Assembly: GCA_030737875.1 (NCBI GenBank)
Contig: CM060915.1
Coordinates: forward strand, 629,240,786 to 629,304,785
Direction of reading: 5' to 3'
Length of the DNA: 64,000 nucleotides
Source: Allium sativum
Taxonomy: Eukaryota > Streptophyta > Magnoliopsida > Asparagales > Amaryllidaceae
Part shown: in pieces, positions 45,741-57,628 of the stretch
Layout: every line of letters begins with the position of its first letter
Numbering within the stretch: the stretch's first letter is position 1
Notes under the pieces: model-generated
What the model saw: the letters and a program-made list of their open reading frames with translations, nothing else
Databases searched by the model: none
What the model was told of the DNA's origin: nothing
Position numbers and translations under genes: made by a program

Positions 45741-46011
45741 TTTTTCTTGCTCATCTTTTATTGGCTGATTTTCGAAATTTGAATTTGTTTTCTGATTTTT
45801 AATTATTATTTAATTTAATTCTGCTTTGAACTGAAATATTCTAAGCTTCATAACTTCCTCATATGGAGTCTGATTTACGCAAACTCTGACTCTATTTCAA
45901 CCAGAATTCCGAGATGAACGCAATGTCGCCATTTTACTTAATTCCCACTTTTAAAATGAAGTATTCTTTAATTCGTTATTTTAATATTCATAGAAAATAC
46001 GGGGTGTTATA

Positions 46012-46478
46012 GTTTCAGAGGAAGAACTATAGCAAATCATAGTTCTATGACTGCTATGGAAATTAGGAAAAAGATTAACCTAATCTCCATCAGCCCCTAT
46101 TTATAATTACTGATCAATAAAGTAATGTGCTAGCCTAATCAACTCATTAGCCGCTAATAAGTTTTCTTAGTAGTTATGAAAACTTAAAGTTGTTGTATCT
46201 CCCAAACACTATGTCCAAATTGCTAATGTGACTATTCTATGAAATTACCAACCATCAATTCAGTCCAATGACACAAGCGAGAATGTCTGATTCTGCACTA
46301 ATCAAAAGTTATGACCAAAACAAGATACTCAAGGGTAAAATGATCACAAAATAATTCGGAAAAAATTAGAGATGTGAAAAACAACCTAAGTAACCATATA
46401 TTAAAATATGAGAATGATATGACCTCCTTTGAATTAAAAAATAATTATCCTCTAATATTTAAAATATGGGTCATTACA
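46012..46478 (-). repeat. Element E 3' LTR fragment
   Basis: On minus a purine-rich, PPT-like stretch is followed by TGTAATGACCCATATTTT at 46478, which looks like a gypsy 3' LTR start. The fragment ends where A's LTR begins, so A probably inserted here. The remainder is not identified left of A's broken end. Confidence 0.5.
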
Positions 46479-48620
46479 TTCTCACCTGTTTTGGAATTTC
46501 ACCCCGAAATCCAAAAACAGAAACGAGTAAATACAATAACCCGCATGCCTACCATCCACGAGCAACCAATCTAAAATGCAATCTAGAAGCCAACAATCCT
46601 TGTAAATAATGCCCTAACCTAGCATGCAAAGTAATAGATAGTATAAGATACAATGCTGCAAATAGACATGAAAAACGGGGGATACCATCTGAAGAGTGCT
46701 GAATATGCATCCTTCCTACTTTTCTCTGTTTTCCATGTATAGTCATCATCATCCTCACCCCATTGTACTTTAACTAGCTCTCAACTAACTTCCTCCTAAG
46801 CTATTTCATATCGTTCCCCACGATATGGAGCGACTTATGAGGTCTCAAAACTTCTTGCTCAACCTCTAAGCCTTCAAGCTAATATGGTGCCAATACTATA
46901 CCTGAACTGTGCACAAACTTCCATGGGCAAGGGACACGAAAAACATTGTCTCCAACAGAGCCAACTTACCTTTCCATCCATACCGGACTGAACTCCTAAT
47001 AGGAGAAACCTTAACGAATATCATGTCTCCAATAGTGAATTCCAAATCTCTTTTGCTTCCATCCGCATAGCTCTTCTAACGGTCCTGAATAAGATTTATT
47101 CACCGGCGAACTATCTCTATCTTTTCTGAAGTCTCTCAAATCATCTCAGGCCCAAGTATCACTTTCTCATTCGCTTCCCACCAACATGACAGTGTGTTAC
47201 GGATTCCATACAATGCTTCATAAAGTGCCATGCTGATACCCGCTTGATAACTATTGTTATAAGCGAACTCTACCAAATGGAGATGGTCATACCAAGAACA
47301 TCCAAAATACAATGTCAAACAATTCTTGCAAACTCTTCTAGAATCCACTAGTGAATAATAGATCTTTATCACTTACTATACCTTTTGATACACCATGAAA
47401 TCGAACAATCCATTTCACATATAATTCAGTGAACTTCGATGTTGTCCTAGTAGACTAGATAGGTATGAATCTCACGCTCTTAGTCAAGCGATCCAATATT
47501 ACCCAAATATTATCATAGTTTGTCCTAGTCGGTGGTAATCCATCAATGAAATCCTTAGATATCTATTCATGTTTCCATTCTGGATTACTAACGACTGAAG
47601 CAATCCACTTGGCTTTTTCAAGTTCATCTTTCACTAGCTGACAATTCATACACTTCGAGATAAACTTGTCCCCATCAGTCTTCATATCTTCCCAATAGCA
47701 AGTCCTTTTCATGTCCTGGTACATATTATTACCACAAAATGGATAGTCAGTCTAGAAATATGGCATTCTTTCAAAACTCCCTCTCGAAGCCCATCAACAT
47801 TTAGAACATACAATTTCATCTTTGCGAAGCCAACCATCTCGATCGATCTTATATTGCTTTAACTCCTTTGAATTGGCTCTCATTCAATCTTACTTATAAT
47901 ATCTTCTAGCTTAGCGTCCCGCTTCTAGCTAGTTTCAATCCTTAATATGAGAGTAGATTTGATGTATAAACTCGCTATTATTTCAAGCTCTAACTCAAAA
48001 CGAGGTTTGAAATCAAACCCAACTAAATACCCTAGCACTTCCACTCAAGAAACATAGCTTCAAGTCCAACATGAATCTAGCCTAACGCATCTACACTGCT
48101 TGCCCTTTCCTAGGATATAAGAAATACTGAAATCATATGAGCCAGAATTTTTTGTCGAAAGTTTATCCTCTTTTGAGAGAAGAGATACTTTAGTGACTTG
48201 TGATCCGTAAACAACACAAACCTTTCTCCTAACAAATAGTGCCTCCATATTTTCAATCAAAGACAATCATCACTGAATCTAAATCATGGGTAGATAAATT
48301 GCTTTTGTGCGGCTTTAGTTGTCGACTAGCATAAGCGACAACCCTTTCTTTTTGAATCAATACAACTGTTGGACATGTACCACAAGCATCCATGTACACG
48401 ATCGTCTCTTCATGCACGCTTGGAATAACCAATACTGGTGCACTCATCAATCTCTCTTTCAGAATCACAAAAACATTCTTGCACCGCACATCCCAATCAA
48501 AAGCCTGAATATTTTTTGTCAAGTTAGTCAATGGTGCAACTTTCTTAGAGAAATCATTTATAATTCGTCTATAATACCTAGCTAGACCAAGGAAACCACG
48601 AATATCCATAGAATTCTATA
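46479..48620 (-). pseudogene. Element E: decayed Ty3/gypsy pol
   Basis: Scattered frames on minus. 48609-48253 encode reverse-transcriptase end and RNase H start ([40 protein letters not shown]). 48266-48060 continue RNase H with shifts. Near 47470-47600 lies integrase core ([22 protein letters not shown]) with a TAG just before. 47372-47136 hold the [19 protein letters not shown] segment. The sequence differs from A and C (GLARYYRR against GLAGFYRK), so it is another lineage. It is heavily mutated and its 5' part and primer-binding site are missing. Confidence 0.75.
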
Positions 48621-48942
48621 ATGATCCGCCATTGTCAAGAGATACAAACATATGTCCAAATCAGAACCTTTAAATTGATAGATTATTATTAAAGTTAGGT
48701 TTAACATAATATAATATCACGCAGTAGAATAAAATACTATAACAGTAGTTCATGAAGCTACTAATAAAGTATATCAGAATTTCAAAAGTAAACACAGTAG
48801 AAGTCTAAAATATAGACATTCTAATATAAACTGTTTGCAATAAACAAGTGACTGAAATGGAAATAACTGAAATTGATAAATAGTTAAATAAATAGATAGG
48901 TCTTCGAAAAGTCTTCGGCTCTAAGAGGCAAATCTCAAATAT
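48621..48942. other. Unassigned AT-rich segment left of D
   Basis: No coding signal. It joins 63647 onward across D and may belong to an older LTR or to E, but nothing identifies it. Confidence 0.4.
48938..48942. repeat. Probable imperfect TSD of D (aatat/aaaat)
   Basis: aatat directly left of D and aaaat (63642-63646) directly right. They agree at four of five positions, as expected for an old insertion. Confidence 0.4.
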
Positions 48943-50040
48943 TGTAACAACCCAGAAAATCAGAACCAATTTAAAAATTTTATTTTGGCAACTTTAATGA
49001 ATTTTGATTATCTAAAATGATTTATTTTAAATAATGACGACTAGAAATTTATTTTGAATAGAATAGAACGTATAAATTTATTTTAATCGAAGTCAAAACG
49101 AATAATTTTATTTTAATTATATAACGAGCCTGAAATGGCGCAGTAGTTTGAAAATTCAATTTCAAATTTCAAATAAATGTACAGGATTCAAAATAAACCG
49201 GATTTTAGCGAAACCAAAAATATTAGAATCTATCTGAAAATATCTTTCCAACGAATCTGAAAAATCCAAATTTCATAGCGGGAATAAAAAGTTATGCCCA
49301 ATTGAAAATTCAGAATAGTCGCTATATAAATATAGCCCAAAAAGTCATATTTTGCATATGAATGAATTTGGACACGAAACCACTTCCATTGAGTTCAAAA
49401 CGTCGTTTGCGACTCTGAAAAAGTATAAGCTTCGATATATTCCAAGATTCGGAATAGTGAGAATTGGATGGGATTTTCGGTTATCAATACATAGCCCTTA
49501 AAATGTGAAATTATGCATATGAGCTCAGAATTCAACGAGAGAAATTTTTCTGGATTCATAATGAGAAATCATCGTTGAGTTCCAAAATGCACGTCGAATG
49601 GAGTTAGTATGTGGCCGTGCGAGCTAAAACGGTTCAGGGTAAAATAGGTAGTTATTTTACAAAGGAACATTATTGATACGACCTCAAAATTCGATTCCGT
49701 TTTTTTCTAGATTCATATCATCTAAAAATAGTTAAATCCAAAGGGCATGATTTTTGTAGTTAGCGTGTGAGCGTGCAAGAAGAAAAGATGCGCTAAAATC
49801 GCATTTTTGAACAATATCTGAGCGTCTTTGTGAATTTTAACAGATGGTCAAACGAACTCGGAATTCGACGAAACTTGTTTCGTTGGATTCGTCTTTACGT
49901 CTACTATGTCATGTTCGAAATCTACGACATTTATAGATCGTCCGCATTTGGACGATATGCGGGAAACTAGCATGTAATCACTTTCCTCCTTTTCTTTCTT
50001 CATTATTTCCTCCTTCCTCTTTTCTTCATTTTCCTCAAAA

Positions 50041-50290
50041 ATGGCCTCCTCCTCCTCTCCTAGGCTGCCGCACCCCCTCAGCCATCGCTGCACCACCTCT
50101 GGCCGCCGCACCCCCTCCGGCCACCCTCCTCCTCCTCCTCTTCTCTCTCCTCTTCTTTTTCTCTCTCTCTCTCCCTTCACAAACCGAAACGCTAGACCCA
50201 AATACCACCACCACTACCGGCCCCACCACCACCACCCACGGGCTCCCGCAGCCTAGTCAGGCCCTCCCGCCGCCACCCACCACCCAGCTC
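50041..50290 (+). other. GC-rich leader block of D LTR
   Basis: A CT- and CCG-rich stretch unlike its AT-rich surroundings, resembling the 5' end of a plant gene. One frame encodes a Ser/Pro-rich peptide starting MASSSS, but the 3' LTR copy (57690-57960) has a stop after MASFFSS, so coding is not conserved. X has a comparable block (17540-17860, minus). Confidence 0.5.
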
Positions 50291-50741
50291 TAGCTATGGG
50301 CCCCCCCGTCACAAAAACCCATTTTTCATAAAAATACCGTTTTGCAAATAACACCCTGTCACTATTTCGCCAATAACTCCCAAACCATGCATTTCTAGCC
50401 TAAAATCCACTTTACCAAAGTCGAAGAACATGATTTTCTCTTCGATTTGGTATACGAAAGTCCTATTTTTGATTGCGGAGCTGTCTAGAAATCGCGTCCG
50501 AAATCAACGGACCTACTGCTGTTTTTCGCGATTTCCGGCGAATTGGTGCTTTTTTGAAGAAAGTTCACTAGGCAAAAGTTGTCCGAAATGGCGCGTTTAG
50601 GCTAGTGACAAAGTTTGGTGAAGATTGGAGGCCGTATGCAACTTCTAGAGTCAAAGAGGCGAATTCAAGTACGAGAAAGCGACAAAACGGAGCTCGACGA
50701 CAAAATCCGCCAATTAAAGAATGACGGAGTGGATCCCAAAG

Positions 50742-50756
50742 GTGAGAATTTCTCAC
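50742..50756 (+). other. Candidate 5' splice site in D 5' LTR
   Basis: AAAG then GTGAGAATTTCTCAC, a donor inside a perfect palindrome. The 3' LTR has the same at 58386 with one change (TTAC). Confidence 0.5.
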
Positions 50757-52522
50757 TAAAATTTTCTTTTTAGTTATTTATTTTATAACTGTATATATGA
50801 ACTGTTCCCCGTCGTCCACAAACCATGGACGACTTGTTTGATTTATTTGTTTGGATTAGTTTGGGATGTAAAATGAATTGATGTGATTTGGTTTGTGTAT
50901 GGTGCAAGCCATTATTGGGCGAGGGATAAGGCTAGACCTTATCACGGTTCTAGTATCACGCCGTTATGCCGCCAAAATTTTCTAAAATATGTTAGAACAA
51001 TAACAATATCATTTTTATTGTGTAAATGAATTGAAAAAATATTTTATCGTTAAAAATATAATTTTTAACGTGTACGAATAAAATAAATATTTATTTATAA
51101 ATTAGATGATTTGTTTATGTACAGTTATTTGACTGATATTGATTGGGGCGATATATTTTATACATCGCCCAACTGCACAAATAATATTCAGTATTTGTTG
51201 GTTGAAACCCCACACGGGTACTGGGATGATATGTGGCGTACACTAATCTTAATTGTTAGTTGTATGTCGATCGATTGGTTGACAAGCTGTTGTAAGCGTT
51301 AATTATTTATATTTAATGCTTATACACTGTAGAATGCAGTCTGGATGATTGTTGATTATTTATTATTGTCGTTATATACATTTGTTGTATGAAATCCATA
51401 TAAATAACATTATACGGTAATTGACTGTGTCTGATTCCAATTCAAAATGAACGAATATTTTAAAATAACGAATATTTTTTAAAAAGGAATATTTTAGAAT
51501 AATATTCAGAAAAGAATCAAAATATGATTTTTGATGTCTGATTTGGGATGGACACGAAAATATTTAAATATATATAGCTGTGTTGATTAGGTATGCACCA
51601 TTTTGACGCTAACGATATTTATATCAATTTTATTCATTTTTATAATGAATATTGAAAAGGAAGTGATTTCAAAATATAATATTTTGATAATATTATCATT
51701 TATATATAAATGATATTGAATATTCAATTTTAGTTTAAAATAGAAAATGAAGTTGGAATCGTTTTTGAAACAAATTTAAAACGATTTATAAAATGTGTTT
51801 TAAAAGGAAATCCATGAAATATATATAATATATATATTATATATATTAAACGGCCTGAGTAGAACGCGCCTCGCAGCGACCGTTCGCGAGTTTCGACCAT
51901 TGACTTCGAATTGACGTTACAGGAGATCCGACCATCGGATTCTCCTAAAACTGGGACCGTTGGGTTCGTATCGAAAAGAGCTTTCCAACGAATATTCAAG
52001 ATTTGAAATCTATGGGTTGGATTTGGAATTATGTCCAAATCAAATTTAGAAAAGGTCGCTATAAGTGCAGTTCAATGTCCGTTTATGGAATCGACTGTAC
52101 GAGCCTTGATAAAATTATTAAAAATAGCAATAATTTGTGTAAAATCATAATAAATGATTTGGAAAGAATTGGGATGAAAAATTCCATATTTGAAAGGATA
52201 AAAAATATATTTTACCGAAATGAACTAGTTATTAACCTAAATTATAATCCAATTATATTTAAATAAATAAACCGGATTTGGAATGGTTTTAAAAATAACC
52301 AGGATTTCCAATATATAAATTGAAAGGGATTTGAATCAAAATTATCTTCGAAATATTTCGATATTGGATTTCGTGATTGTACAAATAATGTTATGGAAAT
52401 TTGAAAGATATATTTATATCGTTATTTCCAATACGATATTTGTTGGTTGTAGTATTTGATATTAATTATAAGCCGATATATTTTCTATTCAAAGCCTTGT
52501 ATTTAATATCAAATGGGATTTT

Positions 52523-52567
52523 GGGTTTATCGTGAACAGTGTCACCAGTAACACTGTTCTTGAACCC
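52523..52567 (+). ncRNA. GGGTTTATCGTGA module 1 in D 5' LTR
   Basis: Outer GGGTT/AACCC (52563-52567). Inner GAACAGTGT (52534-52542)/ACACTGTTC (52551-52559), perfect 9 bp. In the 3' LTR copy (61025-61069) the arms are GGACGGTGT/ACGCTGTTC, still nine pairs with three G-U. Confidence 0.55.
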
Positions 52568-52651
52568 CATGTGAAGAGAATAAATCTTTTAATTAAGATT
52601 GTTAGAGTTTCCAATTATATTTAACAATTGGAATAAAATGGAATGTGAATT

Positions 52652-52697
52652 GGGCTTATCGTGAAATGCGTTTTTAACGACATTCGTTCTTTAACCC
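52652..52697 (+). ncRNA. GGGTTTATCGTGA module 2 in D 5' LTR
   Basis: GGGCTTATCGTGAAATGCG ... ACATTCGTTCTTTAACCC. Outer arms GGG(C/T)TT/AACCC, inner AATG..GT/AC..CATT. 3' LTR copy at 61154-61199. Confidence 0.5.
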
Positions 52698-52985
52698 GAT
52701 TTACAGCGAAATGTGATTTGAAATTTATAAATCTTTTGTTAAGATTTAAAGGAGATTTTCCGAAGTAAAGTTTTCCAATTTAACATATTAAATTGGAATT
52801 GATTGGAATTCGATTTGGTAATAATCAAAGTGAACTTCTGTAGAGGAGGACTGTTAATATGTATGGAATATAAAAGGCTTTGCCGTTATTCTATTTATAT
52901 TATCGGTTGGATATGGAAGTTTATATCAATTATATATATTGATCTGTTTTCCGTGAAGATTCCACGGTTAATGGAATGAGATTTT

Positions 52986-53031
52986 GGGTTTATCGTGAGC
53001 TGTGTTTTAAGTGACATTAGTTCTTTAACCC
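52986..53031 (+). ncRNA. GGGTTTATCGTGA module 3 in D 5' LTR
   Basis: GGGTTTATCGTGAGCTGTG ... GACATTAGTTCTTTAACCC with the same outer arms and a shorter inner stem (TGT/ACA). 3' LTR copy at 61488-61533. Confidence 0.5.
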
Positions 53032-54560
53032 AGTTAAAGATAAGATTAATTTATTAACTTTTAAAAATCGTTAAGGAATGATTTTTTGGAGATTAAAACT
53101 GAATTAGAGTTTTAATGAATCTTTGATTAGATTGAAAAGTGAATGTGATAATTAAAATTAAAAATTCAAGAAATGATCGAGAATGGAGTATCACCAGTTT
53201 TGCTCCAAGCGATAGTTAAATCTTTAATTAGATTTGAACGTGAAATGGTAATTAATTTTACCGATAACACCGTGGTGTTAGATATGAAGTATTACCAGTC
53301 TTACTTCATAGGATGAATATGTTGGGATTGGGAAATTAAACAAATGATTACTTCGGTAAGGTTTGCTAATCCCGACTAGTTTGGATAAACCATAATTTGG
53401 TTTGAATTGATATCCAAAAGAAGATTAAAAAATAAATTTAAAGAATTTATCTTTGATAAAATTAAGGGGAACCTCTCCCAAAGGATATGAATATTTAAAT
53501 AAAAGAATATTCAGAATTGGAATGAAGCGTATGTTGTGTTTTAATAGCACTTGTTTATTATATACGCAAGTTATTCAGAAAGACAGGGTTTATCCCATGT
53601 TGAATAACTGAATCGGCGATGAGTCGACGATGAAGACGGTGGTTGAAGACCGGAGGTCTTCACATCGTCTGGATGATTACTGATGTCTTGATTGGGTTGT
53701 ACACCCAAGACAAGGTAATAAGTGGTAATCGTTCCAGACGTACTTGGAGATCGACCGGATATGCGAGGACCTCTCTCCTGTATTGGACATATGGGACGAT
53801 GAATAAGGTGCCTCCGGTTTCGTTCAGACCCAGAACGAACATGTAAATTGATATGTGTCTGACATTGGATTTCGTTCTGTGTGACTGATAGACATCGGTT
53901 GCATAGAGTGAATTGCCTATGCAGCATGCTGAGATGAAAATGATCAAGGCTTCTGTTTAAAAGCAGAGTCTTGTGGTTGATGATCAAAGCACGGCTTTAA
54001 TATAGCATAGCTTTGTGTGGCATTAATTCATGAGCCTCACACCCGGTGTGAACCAGAAATGGGAGAGGACCTCAGGGAGGACATGCGTTTCCTTCTAGCT
54101 AGGAGTGGTGTCTGGGTTTTGCACGCCTAGATATTTTACTTATATGGATGATGGATAGCGAGGCGCCTCAGTTATATCGGCACTGCGTAACCGATGGATG
54201 GTATAGTCTTTATACATACTAGATTGACGCCCCATAGGGCGGGAAAACGCAGTGTTCAGGCGTTTCAATCCACTCCATGTGGACCGGCCCTGACGATCCA
54301 AGGTGCAGTTGCGGCTGTGTCCTGAGGGGCGTGCTAGAGCGTCTCGAATTCGATAAGGACGATCCCTTGCCTTGGTTCACAAACAGAAATCCAACCTCCA
54401 ATACGTGACTTTGCGGTTTTGATTCTAGAGCCTAGTATTGGTGACATAATATATGGTACCCATGCCGTCTAGGATTGATACATTTATATTTGAAGTTGTT
54501 TTAAACAGTATGCACTTATAATAGTATCAAATGATTTGTTTTAACGTACCAAGCATGTTT

Positions 54561-54634
54561 GGCTATTATAAGGGAAAACCCTATCCTCCGGCTTGCGTTG
54601 CATTATGTGATGGGACCTGGGTCTTATTATAGCC
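54561..54634 (+). ncRNA. Pre-acceptor stem structure in D 5' LTR
   Basis: GGCTATTATAAG (54561-54572) faces CTTATTATAGCC (54623-54634) with one mismatch. The loop contains GGGAAAACCC and CCTCCGGCTTGCG. A related GGGAGGAAACCC...GGCGTGGTCCC unit follows at about 54686-54722. 3' LTR copy at 63051-63124. Confidence 0.5.
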
Positions 54635-54866
54635 TCATTTTTCCAAAAAGCATTGTGCTGTTTTGTTATATTCACTGGTATTATTGGGAGGAAACCCATT
54701 TCGTGTTATACGGCGTGGTCCCTTGATATATCTTATTTAAAGTAAAGTTTTAAATAAATGTTTTAGTTTTCACACCAGTCACATGACTGACCCAGAGTTT
54801 ATTGTTTTAACCTAAACTTTGGGTGCCCCTATTTTTCACACGGGCAGCTAGTAGTTTTGGTTTTGC

Positions 54867-54868
54867 AG
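54867..54868 (+). other. Candidate 3' splice site in D 5' LTR
   Basis: TAGTTTTGGTTTTGCAG, a good T-rich acceptor, 283 nt before the LTR end. With 50742 it defines a 4.1-kb intron-like segment. The 3' LTR has the same at 63358. Confidence 0.45.
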
Positions 54869-55154
54869 ATTTATATCCACAGGATCCTGGTTTACAGCTG
54901 GGACGATATTCCGAAAGTTCTGTATCCGTTTATCTCTTTCGGTAGTGTTTTGTATTATTTTCCGCTGCATTGTAAATTGTAAATCTCTGATATTTATCGA
55001 ATGTATAATATTTATTTATACTCTGTTATATTCTTGTATTATGATGGAATTGTTGTAATAAGCAATGAAATGTTCTGTCGTTTGTGTTCTGATTTGTCGT
55101 GTTCTCAAAGCAATCCGGGCTTTCCTTTACGGGGAAGTTCGGGTCGTGCCAGTT

Positions 55155-55166
55155 TGGTATCAGAGC
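55155..55166 (+). other. Primer-binding site of D
   Basis: TGGTATCAGAGC, 3 nt after the LTR, complementary to initiator tRNA-Met. Confidence 0.9.
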
Positions 55167-55499
55167 TTTGGTTTACAGAGCTCGAGAACAAGACATATTA
55201 GAACCATACGAAAGAATTTATCAGAGATTGGATTAGTAATATCCAATGAGAATGACTCGTTAGAGATAGGATCAGTAGTATTCTAAACGAGAGAAAAGAG
55301 TATTATTTTTAAAATAAAAATAAAAACAAACTTTGTTTTGAAAATTTAAAACCCTATTATACGTATTTGAATATTTTATTTGTATTGAATTTAGACAATC
55401 CAATATATAAAGATTTTGCATATATGCCTTGCAAACGTGTATTCGAAGTTTTAATATACTGGAGATATAGAATCATACTCTAGTCGCCCAGACATGATT

Positions 55500-55523
55500 C
55501 TGATGATGGCCCGCCATCATCAG
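55500..55523 (+). ncRNA. CTGATGATGG hairpin in D interior
   Basis: Perfect 10-bp arms CTGATGATGG/CCATCATCAG around a CCCG tetraloop, about 335 nt after the primer-binding site. Confidence 0.5.
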
Positions 55524-56045
55524 TATTTATGCTCGAGCTACAAAAGTGAGATATCTATATATTTCCAATTGACTAGTGTGAGAACCAAATCTAGATAGGG
55601 TTTACTGTTGTGATTTGGCACCAAAAATATGATTTTTGACCATGTATTAATGTTATGTGTTTGAAACGTTAACCAGCTAATTGATTGCTGATTGTGTTGT
55701 ATGATTATTGGTTTGATTAATTAAAATTTTGAACCATTAGCCAAATCGAATCAAAATATTGAACTGGATTGTAATTTTGTTAGAGTTTCCTATATATACA
55801 TGCATGTACATTGAACAGGTAAATGAATTTGCTGTTGAGTAAAGAATTTATTTGTGTGCCTGACAAATAGGTAAACCTTAATGAGTTGGATGCGAAATTT
55901 TATTTATTATACAAACTACTATGAATGCCATTGGATGTGGAGTGATGTTTGTTCTATGTGAGATTATAAACGTCGCATAATAACAATTAATTTTGAACTA
56001 AACTACATGGCATACTGCGTGAAGATAGCGTACTCTATCATATAC

Positions 56046-56111
56046 CACATAAGCATTTGGAGCTTATGTGACGAGGTTGAAGATTTAACATACAAGCGAG
56101 AGGCTTGTATG
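56046..56111 (+). ncRNA. Paired 9-bp hairpins in D interior
   Basis: CACATAAGC/GCTTATGTG (56046-56070, 7-nt loop) and CATACAAGC/GCTTGTATG (56089-56111, 5-nt loop) lie 18 nt apart. They share the AAGC/GCTT closing stem while the outer bases differ together, which suggests an ancient duplicated hairpin kept for its structure. Confidence 0.5.
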
Positions 56112-56576
56112 ACAATGACTATATTTCAGGTTGAACCAAAGACTAAAATGGACTATATAAAATGTAACGGTAAATTGCCATATTAATAAAAACCCTACAC
56201 GGGTCTGGAGTTGACAATAATCACGTCTCTCTAGTCATTAAGGCACAAAAACTATTTATAGGGTGATGAGAATTTATTCTCTGGAGTTATGATCTATACA
56301 CACTCCCTTGTGGACACCGGAATATATCATTATAAATATGTGTATGCTTTTTAGGATTTATTGGGTGCCTAATACGGCCCAATAAATTTCCAAACCCCTT
56401 CCCGTGCAAAGGAGATTATGGCGAAATTTTTCGAAAATTTAGGGTGTTAGCCAAATTTTTGAGAAATTTGAAAATTCTTAGAAACTGAAAAGTTGAAGAA
56501 TGGAAGCCAGAATGAAAGTTGAGTTGGTTAGTTAAACAACTTTTAGCTCCGTTCCTTTTTGAGGACAAAAATATTT

Positions 56577-56590
56577 TAAGTGGGGGAGAT
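56577..56590 (+). other. Polypurine tract of D
   Basis: TAAGTGGGGGAGAT directly before the 3' LTR, nearly identical to the tract of C. Confidence 0.88.
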
Positions 56591-57620
56591 TGTAACAACC
56601 CAGAAAACCAGAACCAATTTAAATTTTTTATTTTGGCAATTTTAATGAATTTTGAATATTTAAAATAATTTATTTTAAATAATAATGACTAGAAATTTAT
56701 TTTGAACAGAATTAGAACGTATAAATTTATTTTAATCGAAGTCAAAACGAATAATTTTATTTTAATTATATAACGAGCCTGAAATGGCACGATAGTTTGA
56801 AAATTCGATTTCAAATTTCAAATGAACGTACAGGATTCAAAATAAATCGGATTTTAGCGAAACCAAAAATATTAGAATATATTTGAAAATATATTTCCAA
56901 CAAATCTGAAAAATCCAAATTTCATAGCGGGAATAAAAAGTTATTCCCAGTTGAAAATTCAGAATAGTCGCTATAGAAATATAGTCCAAAAAGTCACTTT
57001 TTGCATATGAATGAATTTGGACTCGAAACCACTTCCATCGAGCTCAAAATGCCGTTTGTAACTCCGAGAAGTATAAGATTCGATATATTCCGAGATCCGG
57101 AATAGTGAGAATTGGATGGGATTTTCGGTTATCAATACATAGCCCTTAAAAAGTGAAATTTTGCATATGAGCTCAGAATTCAACGAGATATACTTTTCAG
57201 GATTCATAATGACAAATAATTATTGAGTTCCAAAATGCACATCGAACGGAGATAGTATGTGGCCGTGCGAGCTAAAACAGTTTAGGGTAAAATAGGTAGT
57301 CATTTTACAAAGGAACGTTGTTGATACGACCTCAGAATTCGATTCCGTTTTTTTTTTTGGATTCATATCGTCTAAAAGTGGTAAATCCAAAAGGGCATGA
57401 TTTTTGGAGTTAGCGTGTGAGCAGGCAAGAAGAAAATGTGCGCTAAAATCACATTTTTGAACAATATCTGAGCATCTTTGTGAATTTTAACGGATGGTCA
57501 AACGAACTCGGAATTCGACGAAACTTATTTCGTTGGATTCATCTTCACATCTACTATGTCGTTTCCGAAATCAGCGGCATTTAGAGATCATCGGCATTCA
57601 GATGATACGCGGGAAACTAG

Positions 57621-57628
57621 TATATAAT
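57621..57628 (+). promoter_or_regulatory. TATA box of D 3' LTR
   Basis: TATATAAT after GGGAAACTAG, then a CT-rich initiator region. The 5' LTR has CATGTAAT at the matching place, so only this copy keeps the box. Confidence 0.5.

Larger units (their letters stand above)
43338..46011 (-). repeat. Element A 5' LTR
   Basis: 2674 bp. On minus it starts TATAACACCCCG (canonical TG mutated to TA) and ends GGGGTGTTACA. It is related to C's LTR, sharing the tandem CCGG hairpins, the CCATGGTGG hairpin, the donor, the acceptor and the GTCGAC cluster. It is about 590 bp shorter. No partner LTR remains. Confidence 0.88.
48943..55151 (+). repeat. Element D 5' LTR
   Basis: It contains the U3 motif (49857-49895), a degraded TATA place (CATGTAAT near 49971), a GC-rich leader (50040-50290), donor (50742), three GGGTTTATCGTGA modules, other hairpins (near 53190-53310), the pre-acceptor stem and acceptor (54868). 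Confidence 0.92.
55167..56576 (+). other. Element D interior, non-coding
   Basis: 1.4 kb with no open frame of note. It holds three strong hairpins (55500-55523, 56046-56070, 56089-56111) and the usual GAGGACAAAA lead-in before the purine tract. All sequences D needs in cis for RNA packaging should lie here or in the leader. Confidence 0.75.
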
